NCBI RefSeq assembly: GCF_000422845.1
Contig: NZ_KE383931.1
Location: forward strand, 360,126-424,125
Length of the DNA: 64,000 nucleotides
From: Oceanobacter kriegii DSM 6294
GTDB taxonomy: Bacteria; Pseudomonadota; Gammaproteobacteria; Pseudomonadales; Oceanobacteraceae
Direction: 5' to 3'
Shown: positions 17,680 through 26,532 of the stretch, piece by piece
Numbering within the stretch: the stretch's first letter is position 1
How the letters are laid out: each line of letters begins with the position of its first letter
The notes under the pieces: model-generated
What the model was told of the DNA's origin: nothing
Database searches by the model: none
Seen by the model: the letters and a program-made list of their open reading frames with translations, nothing else
Translations under genes and position numbers: made by a program

Positions 17680-19952
17680 CCGAACAGGATATTGGCCAGT
17701 ATCTGGCCGACTGTCGGGCAGCGTTTTTGCGTAACGACGGCCTGAGCTGGCTGCCGGTACGCCATCACAGCCCGGCCTGTGCCGCCATGACCATCGAGCA
17801 GCTCGACCGCCAGCAACCGCAAATGGTACTGATCGAAGCGCCGATGGCCTTTGTCGACCAGCTGCCGCTGCTGCAAGGCGATGAGGTGCGGCCACCATTG
17901 GCGCTGTATCAGCACCAGAGCTACTACCCGATGGCCGAAAACAGCCCGGAGTGGCAGGCCATTCGCTGGGCCGCCGCTCATCAGGTGCCTGTCTGGTTTA
18001 TCGACCTCGACCAACCCGAGCGCGCCGGCAATCAGAGCGACGGCGGCAATCAGAGCGACGGCGGCAATCGCTGGAGCGACAGCCGGCTGCTCGGCTCCGA
18101 ATACACCCGCCAGCTGCAACAGCAACTGGGCTGCCGCTCGCAGGACGAAGTCTGGCAACGGCTGTTTGAATGCCGCGACTTTGCCAGTGCCAACGATTTC
18201 TTTTTGCAAGTCATGCTGTATTGCGCCGCTAGCCGTGCCTGTCACGATGAAGAATCCCTGCAACAGCTCGGCGACCTGCCCCGCGAACAGTGCATGCGCG
18301 CCCATATTCGCGACGCCCGCCAACAGGTCGATCGTATCGCCGTACTGACCGGCGGTTTCCATACCCCAGCGCTGTTCGACTTTGCCGACGAAAGCGCGCC
18401 GATTCCGGCCAGTGCGCTGGACCAGCCCAATGCCACCGACCCGCGTCAGACTGCCGTACTGGTACGCTACAGTGACGAGCTGCTGCATCCGGCCTCCGGT
18501 TACGCTGCCGGAATGCCATGGCCTGCCTTCAGCCGCTGGCAACTGGCCGACCGACTGAAAAAGAACCAGAGCACTGCTGAAGACTGGATACTGTTTCTGC
18601 TCAAGCAACTCGGTCTGACCCTGGGGCAGCGCCAAAACGTCATTCACCATCTGCAACAGCTGTGTCTGCTGCGCCAGCTCGACCGCCCCGGCAGCAACGA
18701 CCTGCTCGACTCGCTGACCAGCTGTCTGGTCAAACAGCAATTCACCGCCGATGCCCTGGAGCCCTGGCAACAGATGCTGCGAGGTGATGCCATTGGCGAG
18801 TTGCCGGAAGGCCTGCCCGGCCTACCTCTGGTCGACGAAGTACTGCAACAGGTCCGTGCCAGCCGACTGAAAGTCGGCCCCGCCGGCCAGTGCCATTTTG
18901 ATCTGCTGGATATCAACGACTCCGCCACCAAACGCCGCCAACTGCTGTGCCGACTGGCCTTTGTCGACGCCGGATTTGCCTCGCCATCCGGTGGGCCGGG
19001 CAGCTTTTACAGCTTCAGCGCCAACAAGAAACGTGAATCCTGGAGCTACCAATGGACGCCATCGGTGGAAGTACGACTGGCCAATCTGGGCCGCAACGGC
19101 AGCTCCCTGGAACGCGTTGCCATCGTCCAGTTGCTGAACCGGCCCCGGCAGAACCTGAGCCAGAGCATCACCTTGCTGCAACAGGCCATGCAGATGGATC
19201 TGCATCAACACCTGCCGCAGCAACCGCTGTATCAGCAGATTCACGACTGCACCGACATCAAGACGCTGTCGCAGAGCTTTATGCAAATCTTCCAGCTGTC
19301 ACGCCATCCACTGTTTACTGAGCAGCCGCTCGATGATCTATATCGGGCGTTGTGGCAGCAACTGGGCTTTCATCTGGCAGCGCTCAATCAGCTCGATATG
19401 GGCGAAGCACTGGAACTACTGATTGCGCTGCAAGGCATCGCTCGTCAGCACGAAGAGGAACTGCGCCAGCCGTGGCAGGAGCGCCTGCACTGGCTGATCA
19501 GTCACAACCGCCACCAGCTGCCGATGTGGTTTGCCCTGCAAGCGCTGGAAGTGGAACTGAGCGGCGCTGACGCCGGCCCCCTGCTGCAACAGGTTCACAG
19601 TCAGGGCGTCAATGAGCGGTATGCGATCCTCGAAGCCCTTATTACGGTCGTGCCGCATTGGCTGCGTCAAACGTCCGGGCTACTGGACTTACTCAACCAC
19701 TGGCTTGAGCAGCTGCAAGACGACCACTTCACCGAGCAGCTGCCGGCCCTGCGCAAGCTATTTAGCCGGATGGACGCCCGCGAGATTGACGGCATTACCC
19801 GCCAGCTGCGCACTCTCAATGATTGGGACGACCCGCTCGACTGGCTGCAAAAAGGCCTCTCCGAGCAAGACGTCGAACAGGGCATGGCGCTCGAACAGCA
19901 ACTGCAACAACGCCTCGACCAGCAAGGACTGAACGCATGGCTGAGCCACTGA
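17667..19952 (+). CDS. yehM: DUF5682 protein (YehM-like)
   Basis: This is a 761-aa cytoplasmic protein; E. coli YehM is nearly the same size. The N-terminal domain carries the family signature LPVRHHSPAC (residues 29-38), then MVLIEAPMAF and PVWFIDLDQP. A second signature, LTGGFHTPAL, has His232. The paired His motifs in an alpha/beta N-terminal domain recall the TraB/TIKI/EreA hydrolase superfamily; that link is my inference. The C-terminal two thirds are helical and Leu/Gln-rich. Residues about 121-134 are NQSDGG repeats made by an 18-bp tandem repeat. The start is GTG 17667, overlapping yehL by 13 bases. The 3' end overlaps the VWA gene by 16 bases. No activity has been established for the family as far as I know. 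Confidence 0.8.
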   Translation: MDELAEQDIGQYLADCRAAFLRNDGLSWLPVRHHSPACAAMTIEQLDRQQPQMVLIEAPMAFVDQLPLLQGDEVRPPLALYQHQSYYPMAENSPEWQAIRWAAAHQVPVWFIDLDQPERAGNQSDGGNQSDGGNRWSDSRLLGSEYTRQLQQQLGCRSQDEVWQRLFECRDFASANDFFLQVMLYCAASRACHDEESLQQLGDLPREQCMRAHIRDARQQVDRIAVLTGGFHTPALFDFADESAPIPASALDQPNATDPRQTAVLVRYSDELLHPASGYAAGMPWPAFSRWQLADRLKKNQSTAEDWILFLLKQLGLTLGQRQNVIHHLQQLCLLRQLDRPGSNDLLDSLTSCLVKQQFTADALEPWQQMLRGDAIGELPEGLPGLPLVDEVLQQVRASRLKVGPAGQCHFDLLDINDSATKRRQLLCRLAFVDAGFASPSGGPGSFYSFSANKKRESWSYQWTPSVEVRLANLGRNGSSLERVAIVQLLNRPRQNLSQSITLLQQAMQMDLHQHLPQQPLYQQIHDCTDIKTLSQSFMQIFQLSRHPLFTEQPLDDLYRALWQQLGFHLAALNQLDMGEALELLIALQGIARQHEEELRQPWQERLHWLISHNRHQLPMWFALQALEVELSGADAGPLLQQVHSQGVNERYAILEALITVVPHWLRQTSGLLDLLNHWLEQLQDDHFTEQLPALRKLFSRMDAREIDGITRQLRTLNDWDDPLDWLQKGLSEQDVEQGMALEQQLQQRLDQQGLNAWLSH
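18027..18068 (+). repeat. 18-bp tandem repeat inside the DUF5682 gene
   Basis: The unit GGCAATCAGAGCGACGGC occurs at 18027-18044 and 18045-18062, with a partial third copy at 18063-18068. It encodes NQSDGG and stays in frame. It probably forms a flexible loop of variable length. Confidence 0.85.
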
Positions 19953-21046
19953 AACAACGCTGGCGACTGGTACTGGGCCGCTACGCCGACGACCTAAACG
20001 CCAACCTCAGCGCGCAACAACAGGGGCAGGATCAGGTCCTGCAAACCCTCTATCAGCAAGGACTGGTGGAGCGCGGGTTTGACTTGTCTGCCGGCCTCGA
20101 GAGCGGCGAGCCACAGATCATCCAATGGCTGGAGCAGGCCGAAAAGCTGTTTCCGCGCAGCGTCAACGACAAACTACAACAGGACGCGGTGGATCACTAT
20201 GGCCTCACCGGTGTGCTCAAACAACCCGGCGTACTCGACAAGATCACTCCCAGCGTCGACCTGCTCAAACATCTGATGAAACTCAACGCTCATCACAACC
20301 CGGCGCTACGGGATCAGGTCGAGCGGATTATCCGCGCCGTGGTCGAACAGCTGCTGCGCAAACTGATGCCGGTGTTCAGCCACAGCCTGACCGGCCGCCT
20401 CAACCGGCAGGCGCACAGCCCGATCAAGCGGCTGGCCAACCTCGACTGGCAAACCACCATTCGCAAGAACCTGAAAAACTTCGATGGCGAACGGCTGCGC
20501 TACGAGCGGGTATATTTCAACTCACGCCAGCAAACCAGCTTGCCGTGGCGAGTGATCCTGTGCATCGACCAATCCGGCTCAATGGCCGAGTCGATGATCT
20601 ATTCGGCGGTGATTGCCGGGATTCTGACCCGCTTGCCCACCGTCAGGCTGTCTCTGGTGGTGTTCGACACCCGCGTGGTTGACCTCAGCGAACACGCTGA
20701 TGATCCGGTCACTGTGATGCTACGCACCCAGCTTGGTGGCGGCACCCTGATCGGCCAGGCCTGGCAGTACTGCGAGCAACTGGTCAGCGAACCCAAACGC
20801 ACCGTAGTCGCCACCGTCTCCGACTTCTGTGAAGGCGGCCCGCAGCAAGGCATGATTGGCCAGGCAGCGCGAATGATCGACAGCGGCATCAACATGCTCG
20901 GCATGACCGCCATGACCAGCGACTCGACGCCCTTTTACGACAGCCAGTCCACCAGCCAGCTGCAACAACTGGGCATGGATATCAGCGCCCTCAGCCCGGA
21001 CCAGTTTGCCGACTGGCTGGCACGTGCCATGGGATTCAGAAAATGA
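19937..21046 (+). CDS. yehP: VWA-domain protein (YehP/CoxE-like) of the YehL system
   Basis: This 369-aa cytoplasmic protein has a C-terminal von Willebrand factor A domain. The complete metal-ion-dependent adhesion site is visible: DQSGS (Asp211, Ser213, Ser215) in ILCIDQSGSMAES, Thr270 in LGGGTLIGQ and Asp296 in TVSDFCEGG. The N-terminal 190 residues are helical. VWA proteins are the standard partners of MoxR ATPases, and a metal-bound client carboxylate is the usual docking mode. I chose ATG 19937 over an upstream in-frame start because AAGGA lies 10 bases before it and earlier sequence overlaps yehM out of frame. It overlaps yehM by 16 bases. Its TGA overlaps the ATG of the SWIM gene (ATGA). 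Confidence 0.88.
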   Translation: MAEPLKQRWRLVLGRYADDLNANLSAQQQGQDQVLQTLYQQGLVERGFDLSAGLESGEPQIIQWLEQAEKLFPRSVNDKLQQDAVDHYGLTGVLKQPGVLDKITPSVDLLKHLMKLNAHHNPALRDQVERIIRAVVEQLLRKLMPVFSHSLTGRLNRQAHSPIKRLANLDWQTTIRKNLKNFDGERLRYERVYFNSRQQTSLPWRVILCIDQSGSMAESMIYSAVIAGILTRLPTVRLSLVVFDTRVVDLSEHADDPVTVMLRTQLGGGTLIGQAWQYCEQLVSEPKRTVVATVSDFCEGGPQQGMIGQAARMIDSGINMLGMTAMTSDSTPFYDSQSTSQLQQLGMDISALSPDQFADWLARAMGFRK

Positions 21047-23067
21047 ACGACGATTTACTCGCCAGCCTCAGCAGCCCAGGACTGGTGCGCCGCGCTCGCA
21101 AGGCACTGGACAAGGCCAGCCCGGTCCTGGCTGCTGGCGACAGTTTTGAATTTGAAGGCCAGCACGGCCAGATCAACCGCGACAACCCCAATCTCAGCCA
21201 ATGCGACTGCGCCGCCTCCGGACTGTGCAAGCACATCATCGCCGTCTGTTTGTATGTGGCGGACAACAAGAGTCAGACGTCTGACGTCGGAGGTCTGACG
21301 TCGGATGTAGAAGTCCAAAAAGCTGGCTGCCAACCCTGGACACCCAGCCTCGATATTCCCGCCCTGCTGAAGTCAGCAGGCAAGGCGAAAGTCCGTCAGT
21401 TATGGAAGCAAAGCCAAAAACGCTGGGCCTACAGCATTGAGACTCAAACAGACAGCACGACCAAGAGCGGCCTGGTGCGGGTAAAGATCCATCAGGACGA
21501 GATTCACTTCCGCAAGGCGCACGATCTGGGCGATCTGATCTGTCATTCACAAAGCGAGTCGCTGCGTCTGCTGGCGGTGTGGCTTTACTGCCAGCAGCAA
21601 CAGATCTCTTTTGAATGGCCAGACTGGCTCAGCGCAGAACAGCAGCAACAGGCCGGCATCAGCCAGCAATCACAGCGGTGGCTGGGTGAGCGGATTGGTC
21701 ATCACCTGCAACACATGCTGATGCAAGGGATCGACCAGCTGCGCCCCAGCGCCTTGCTGGAACTGGAGGCCATGGTGATACCGATGCAGCGACTGGGAAT
21801 GAACAGCGCCGCGCTGAAGCAGCTGCTCAGCGGGCTGGAGCGTTATGTCAGTGGCCGGGGGATTCGTGATCGCAGCGCCATTCTGGTCAGCATGGCCAAA
21901 CTGCTGGTCAGCCTGGAGCAAGTCCAGCCGGAGCAGCTCAAACCGCTGCAACAGGCTCCGCAACGGCTGATTGGACTGGGTGGCTACCCCTGGCGCAATG
22001 ACAGCGGCGCCCATGGCGTCACTCTGATTCTGCAAGACCCGCAAGGCCAGTTTGTGACCCTGGCCGAGAGCCGGGCGACGGCAAGCCCTGAGTTGAACTT
22101 TCAACAGACCTGGCACAGCGGCGGCTGGCTCGACGGTGCGCCGTCCGGCAGCGCCTGGATGGGTAACATCATGGCCCTCGACAACGCCGAGCTGAATGGC
22201 TGGAACCGATTGCGGCGGCTGCAAGCCACACACGTTTATCCTCCGGATGCCGCTTCAGTAACGTCCGACCAGCCATTCGCGCCTGCCGAGCCGATCAGCA
22301 TTGATAAGGTCGACGATATCGACTGGCAGGCCGAATTTCTCTGCTTCCGGCCCAGTGCTTGCCACAGCACCGAATTTGATGAAGCTAGCCAGACCCTGAC
22401 CGTGCAATACGCCGATCGAGACGGCCACCTGCTGGCGTTCGAACTGATAAGCTCAAGCCTGAGCAAGCCGGCAATCATCAACCTGATGGCACTGGAAAGC
22501 CATTTGCCGGAACTCATTGTGGCACGTATTGAACGTAACCATGTGCGCGTGCATCTGACGCCTTGCGCTGTGCGTCTCCCTCACAGCGTCTGGCCGAAGC
22601 CACCGAAAAGCCGCTATCAGACTCAGCTGCACGAGCCTTCAGCTCATGACAAGGAATCTTCAGCGCATAAGGACGAGCAAAACAACCCAGAGCAACAGCC
22701 GACGCGCTGGTTCAGCCTCTTTTTCGATACCTTGGAAAGCTGTTATAGACCAACCCGCTTCAGTCAATGGCTGGCCAAACTCAGCAGCCAACCAAGCCAA
22801 AGCGGGCGCACTAGCCGCTTGCAGCAGCTGCTGATTCACTGCCTGGATCAACTCGCCGACCAGCCACCGAGGGCCTCAGCCCATGCTGAGCTGGCACGGC
22901 GCTACGAGGATATCGGCCTGAAGACTCTGGCCAGGTTGCTGCAATCCGCCAAACCACTCGATCAGCTACGCGCCGCCTGGTGCGTCAACCAGTTATTGGA
23001 GATAGCAACCATCCTGCCAGTAGCCAGTGTCAGTAATCCAATGGAAAGGCAAGGAAGGACTGGTTGA
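21043..23067 (+). CDS. yehQ: SWIM zinc-finger protein (YehQ-like)
   Basis: This is the last gene of the operon, 674 aa. It has a SWIM zinc-binding motif CxC-x5-CxH near the N-terminus: Cys54, Cys56, Cys62 and His64 in QCDCAASGLCKHIIAV. SWIM motifs are predicted to bind DNA or proteins. Just after the motif, residues about 77-90 (SQTSDVGGLTSDVEVQ) are a low-complexity linker made from heptamer repeats. The remainder is helical with no recognisable domain; residues about 525-560 are charged and disordered-looking. The start ATG overlaps the upstream TGA as ATGA, so translation is coupled. It converges with pilU, 68 bases away, without a clear terminator between them. Confidence 0.82.
   Translation: MNDDLLASLSSPGLVRRARKALDKASPVLAAGDSFEFEGQHGQINRDNPNLSQCDCAASGLCKHIIAVCLYVADNKSQTSDVGGLTSDVEVQKAGCQPWTPSLDIPALLKSAGKAKVRQLWKQSQKRWAYSIETQTDSTTKSGLVRVKIHQDEIHFRKAHDLGDLICHSQSESLRLLAVWLYCQQQQISFEWPDWLSAEQQQQAGISQQSQRWLGERIGHHLQHMLMQGIDQLRPSALLELEAMVIPMQRLGMNSAALKQLLSGLERYVSGRGIRDRSAILVSMAKLLVSLEQVQPEQLKPLQQAPQRLIGLGGYPWRNDSGAHGVTLILQDPQGQFVTLAESRATASPELNFQQTWHSGGWLDGAPSGSAWMGNIMALDNAELNGWNRLRRLQATHVYPPDAASVTSDQPFAPAEPISIDKVDDIDWQAEFLCFRPSACHSTEFDEASQTLTVQYADRDGHLLAFELISSSLSKPAIINLMALESHLPELIVARIERNHVRVHLTPCAVRLPHSVWPKPPKSRYQTQLHEPSAHDKESSAHKDEQNNPEQQPTRWFSLFFDTLESCYRPTRFSQWLAKLSSQPSQSGRTSRLQQLLIHCLDQLADQPPRASAHAELARRYEDIGLKTLARLLQSAKPLDQLRAAWCVNQLLEIATILPVASVSNPMERQGRTG
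21272..21306 (+). repeat. Degenerate heptamer tract (GTCNGRN x5) in the SWIM gene
   Basis: Five consecutive heptamers are GTCAGAC, GTCTGAC, GTCGGAG, GTCTGAC and GTCGGAT. The first two form a perfect 14-bp palindrome (21272-21285). The pattern matches the heptamer of the intergenic tandem array at 26533-26602. The 35-base tract is translated as a linker after the SWIM motif. Confidence 0.75.
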
Positions 23068-23135
23068 TTGCTAACCAAGAAAGCCCTCTTATGGCTGCTG
23101 CCTGAAGTGCCTGAGGCCACGCCCAACACTTACCC

Positions 23136-24299
23136 CTATGTCAGTGGCTCTTCTTCTTCGTCTTTCTCGTCGTCATCCATAATCAGGCTGAACGCCATAG
23201 CCGATGATTCCCCTTCCTTGCTTTCGTCGGGCAAGCCGCCGTCGTTTTCGGCCAGTTTGATGCGCAAACGCAGGTTGTTTGGCGAGTCGGCGTTTTTGAT
23301 CGCTTCATCCAGAGAAATCCGACCGTCCATGTAGAGCTTGAACAGTGCACCATCGAAGGTTTGCATGCCGAGGTTTTCGGACTTTTCCATCACTTCCTTG
23401 ATGCTTGGCAGGTCACCGCGCATCACCAGGTCTTCGATGGTTTTATTACCCAGCATCACCTCCACCGCCGCACAGCGTTTGCCGTCGACGGTGCGTAGCA
23501 GTCGTTGGGATACGAACGCACGCAGGTTTTGCCCCAACCCCATCAGCAGCTGCTGACGGCGTTCTTCAGGGAACATATTAATGATACGTTCCAGCGCCTG
23601 GTTGGCGTTATTGGCGTGCAAGGTCGAGATGGCCAGGTGGCCGGTCTCAGCGAAGGCTAACGCGTGTTCCATGGTTTCGCGGTCACGAATTTCGCCAATC
23701 AGGATAACGTCTGGCGCCTGTCGCAGGGTGTTTTTCAGTGCTGCATGGAAACTTTTTGTGTCGGTACCTACTTCACGCTGGTTAACAATGCAACGCTTGT
23801 GCTTGTGCACGAACTCCACCGGGTCTTCGATGGTGATGATATGGCCACCGGCGCTGGCATTACGGTGGTCAATCAGTGCCGCCAGTGAGGTCGATTTACC
23901 TGAGCCCGTGCCACCGACAAACAGAATCAAACCACGTTTGGCCATCACCACTTCTTTCAGAATCGGCGGCAGGTTGAGCTTTTCCAGATTAGGAATTTCG
24001 GTGTTGATGTTACGCGCTACAATCGAGACTTCATGGCGCTGTTTGAAGATATTGACCCGGAAGCGACCCGCGGCATTAGAGGTAGCCAGGTTCATTTCCA
24101 GCTCTTCTTCAAATTCTTTCTTCTGCGCATCGTTCATCAGCGCATAGGCGATTTTCTCGATATCACCCGACCCCAGCGGTTCTTTACTGAGTGGCTTCAA
24201 CTGCCCCTGGAATTTGGCACAAGGCGGTGCTCCGGTACTCAGGTAGAGGTCGGAACCGTCTTTCTTGGCCAGAATGGTCAGCCAGTGATCCATGCTCAT
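23136..24299 (-). CDS. pilU: Type IV pilus retraction ATPase PilU
   Basis: This 387-aa hexameric secretion-type ATPase belongs to the PilT/PilU family and helps PilT power retraction of type IV pili. Walker A is VGGTGSGKSTS near residue 129. The Asp box, Walker B (PDVILIGEIRDRETME) and His box (GHLAISTLHANNANQALERI) follow. A PilU rather than PilT assignment rests on the divergent C-terminus (DSPNNLRLRIKL) and the long acidic tail ending in EKDEEEEPLT. The usual neighbour pilT is not next to it. A GGAG site precedes ATG 24299; an ATG two codons later is a possible alternative. It probably works with the minor pilins encoded at 31-37 kb. Confidence 0.9.
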   Translation of the reverse strand: MSMDHWLTILAKKDGSDLYLSTGAPPCAKFQGQLKPLSKEPLGSGDIEKIAYALMNDAQKKEFEEELEMNLATSNAAGRFRVNIFKQRHEVSIVARNINTEIPNLEKLNLPPILKEVVMAKRGLILFVGGTGSGKSTSLAALIDHRNASAGGHIITIEDPVEFVHKHKRCIVNQREVGTDTKSFHAALKNTLRQAPDVILIGEIRDRETMEHALAFAETGHLAISTLHANNANQALERIINMFPEERRQQLLMGLGQNLRAFVSQRLLRTVDGKRCAAVEVMLGNKTIEDLVMRGDLPSIKEVMEKSENLGMQTFDGALFKLYMDGRISLDEAIKNADSPNNLRLRIKLAENDGGLPDESKEGESSAMAFSLIMDDDEKDEEEEPLT

Positions 24300-24557
24300 G
24301 GGTTACTTCTCCGTCGTTGAGCCATTTTCGGGTAAGGGACTGTAAAGACTAGACGGGTAATCTGGCAAGGTTTACTGACATTCACGACAGCCGACTCGAA
24401 AATGCCATTAACCGGAAACGGGTCGCGTAAAACACACAGGGCATCATCGAAAGTCAGCCCTGAACTTCTTTGCAAAAATCTGCGATGCTTTGGCAAACAA
24501 TCCAAACTTTGCTGTCAAATCCACTGATTCAACATGGGCTATAAGGAGTCTGTCTGT

Positions 24558-24863
24558 ATGTACATTGCAATGAACCGCTTCAAAATCAAACCCGGCTGCG
24601 AAGAGGACTTTATTGAAATCTGGCGCAGCCGCGACACCTACCTGGACGAAGTACCAGGCTTCAAGAGCTTCAACCTGCTGCAAGGTGCCAGCAACGACGA
24701 ATACACCCTCTTCACCTCCCATTCCGTCTGGGAGTCGAAAGACGCCTTTGAAGGCTGGACCAAGTCTGAAGCGTTTCGTAAGGCCCACGCCAACGCAGGC
24801 GGTGCCCGCAAGGACATTTATATGGGCCCGCCGCAGCTGGAATGCTTCGAATCCGTGCTGTAA
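24558..24863 (+). CDS. Antibiotic biosynthesis monooxygenase (ABM)-domain protein
   Basis: This 101-aa protein of the ABM / IsdG-like ferredoxin fold has the pattern NRFKIKPGCEEDFIEIWRSR, then LDEVPGFKSFNLLQG and the usual ending with an aromatic-rich strand. Family members include small haem-degrading or quinol monooxygenases, but many are uncharacterised. The ATG at 24558 is preceded by AAGGAG at the right distance. An upstream in-frame ATG at 24534 has no such site. It is monocistronic, between pilU (divergent) and amtB (convergent), with a bidirectional terminator behind it. The activity on haem is unproven. Confidence 0.75.
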   Translation: MYIAMNRFKIKPGCEEDFIEIWRSRDTYLDEVPGFKSFNLLQGASNDEYTLFTSHSVWESKDAFEGWTKSEAFRKAHANAGGARKDIYMGPPQLECFESVL

Positions 24864-24878
24864 GTGAATTGCAGACAA

Positions 24879-24907
24879 TAAAAAAGCGCCTATGGGCGCT
24901 TTTTTAT
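24879..24907. terminator. Bidirectional terminator
   Basis: Stem AGCGCC (24885-24890), loop TATG, stem GGCGCT (24895-24900), flanked by an A-run on the left and a T-run on the right. It serves the ABM gene on the plus strand and amtB on the minus strand. Confidence 0.88.
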
Positions 24908-24937
24908 TATTTCTAAACAGCCGTCAGGCGGTCACGA

Positions 24938-26164
24938 TCAGTCATCACAGGTTGAGCTGATTTTGTGAATGCTCAGGTCAGCGCCGTTGAACTCGTCTTC
25001 TTCGTTCAGACGCAGGCCAGCAACTGCCTTCAGCAGACCGTAAACGATGAAACCACCGCCCACTGCAATCACCACACCGGCAACCGTACCGATGATCTGA
25101 GCCATCATGCTCACGCCACCAAGGCCGCCCATGGCTTCGGAACCGAAGATACCGGCAGCAATCGCACCCCACACACCACACAGGCCGTGCAGCGGCCATA
25201 CACCCAGTACGTCGTCAAACTTGCTGAACTTGTTCTGTGCCAAGGTGAATACGTACACGAACAGAGCACCTGCCACACCTCCAACGACCAAAGAGCCAAT
25301 TGGGTGCATGATGTCGGAACCGGCACACACAGCCACCAGACCAGCCAGTGGGCCGTTATGGATAAAGCCTGGGTCATTCTTGCCAACCAGCATAGCGACC
25401 AACGTGCCGCCAACCATGGCCATCAGGCTGTTCACAGCCACCAGACCAGAAATGCCATCCACGGTTTGGGCAGACATCACGTTAAAGCCGAACCAGCCAA
25501 CGGTCAGAATCCACGCACCCAGCGCCAGGAATGGAATGTTGGATGGTGCAAACGCTACCACCTTACCGTTGCGGTAACGACCGTTGCGGGAACCCAGCAA
25601 GTAGATAGCCGCGAACGCAACCCAGCCGCCCACACCGTGAACCACAATAGAACCAGCGAAATCATGGAAACCCGCACCGTAGCTTTCTTCCAACCAGCTC
25701 TGGAAGCCGTAGTTGCCGTTCCAGATGATGCCTTCGAAGAATGGGTACACAAACGCCACAATCAGGAACGACGCCAGCAGGAATGGATAGAACTTGGCAC
25801 GCTCAGCAATACCACCGGACACAATCGCCGGAATTGCAGCAGCAAAGGTCAGCAGGAAGAAGAACTTCACCAGCTCGTAGCCGTTGTTTACGGTCAGTTC
25901 ACTGGCTCCGGCAAAGAAGTTGCTGCCGTAAGCGATCTGATAACCGATAAAGAAGTAAGCCAGGGTAGAAACCCCGAAGTCGGTCAGAATCTTGACCAGT
26001 GCATTCACCTGGTTTTTGTGGCGGACAGTACCCACCTCCAGAAATGCGAAGCCTCCATGCATCAACAACACCATAATGGCGCCCAGCAGGATAAAGAGCG
26101 TATTGGTGCCAGACATCAGTGTTTCAACTGCGCTGTTTACGCCTGTCAGATCCAGACTTTCCAC
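24938..26164 (-). CDS. amtB: Ammonium channel/transporter Amt
   Basis: This inner-membrane ammonium/ammonia channel has 408 aa and about 11 membrane helices. The pore twin-histidine region is in HDFAGSIVVHGVGGW and the second His in VWPLHGLCGVWG. GGIAERAKF and the phenylalanine-gate regions are also typical. The protein starts without an obvious cleaved signal peptide, as in several marine Amt proteins. The start is GTG 26164, with GAGGGG eight bases upstream. No glnK (PII) gene is adjacent, unlike in enterobacteria. Nitrogen regulation cannot be read from the upstream region: I could not fit a sigma54 site. Confidence 0.93.
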   Translation of the reverse strand: MESLDLTGVNSAVETLMSGTNTLFILLGAIMVLLMHGGFAFLEVGTVRHKNQVNALVKILTDFGVSTLAYFFIGYQIAYGSNFFAGASELTVNNGYELVKFFFLLTFAAAIPAIVSGGIAERAKFYPFLLASFLIVAFVYPFFEGIIWNGNYGFQSWLEESYGAGFHDFAGSIVVHGVGGWVAFAAIYLLGSRNGRYRNGKVVAFAPSNIPFLALGAWILTVGWFGFNVMSAQTVDGISGLVAVNSLMAMVGGTLVAMLVGKNDPGFIHNGPLAGLVAVCAGSDIMHPIGSLVVGGVAGALFVYVFTLAQNKFSKFDDVLGVWPLHGLCGVWGAIAAGIFGSEAMGGLGGVSMMAQIIGTVAGVVIAVGGGFIVYGLLKAVAGLRLNEEDEFNGADLSIHKISSTCDD

Positions 26165-26532
26165 AAGAATTTCCCCTCTGTTTCGTTATGTCGTTCTCGC
26201 TGGTTAGTGAAAGGGTCACCACCAGCGCTTTTTGCACTTTAAGAGTGCTTATTCTCTTACAGGGGTTGGTATTAGCAGGATGTGTACCAACTTTGTCATC
26301 TTTGTCACATACCGAAGTGACAATTTAGACTCAAAACAAGGCACCTCAGGCAAATACAGCACCACGGGCGGGCACTTGATAGAAGATAAAAAGAATTCGG
26401 AGGGTTTATAGTCGCCGAACAAACTCAATTTATGCACCAGATAAAAACACCAGATTTAAATTAGAGTTTATTTTGGTGCGTTTTTGGGGTTTGGAATGCG
26501 ATGCGTGCCGATCGCATGTTGGGTGTAGTGCG
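26165..26532. other. Upstream region of amtB, no gene seen
   Basis: This is the first part of a 600-base gap. It includes an inverted repeat GCACT-N5-AGTGC (26234-26248) about 70 bases before the amtB start, which may be regulatory. I see no convincing reading frame; frames that cross the following tandem repeat are artefacts. Confidence 0.5.

Noticed and set aside
26165-26260. Sigma54 promoter for amtB
   Set aside because: GCAC and TGCA elements are present on the minus strand, but the GG-to-GC spacing is two bases too long and the conserved GG is missing.
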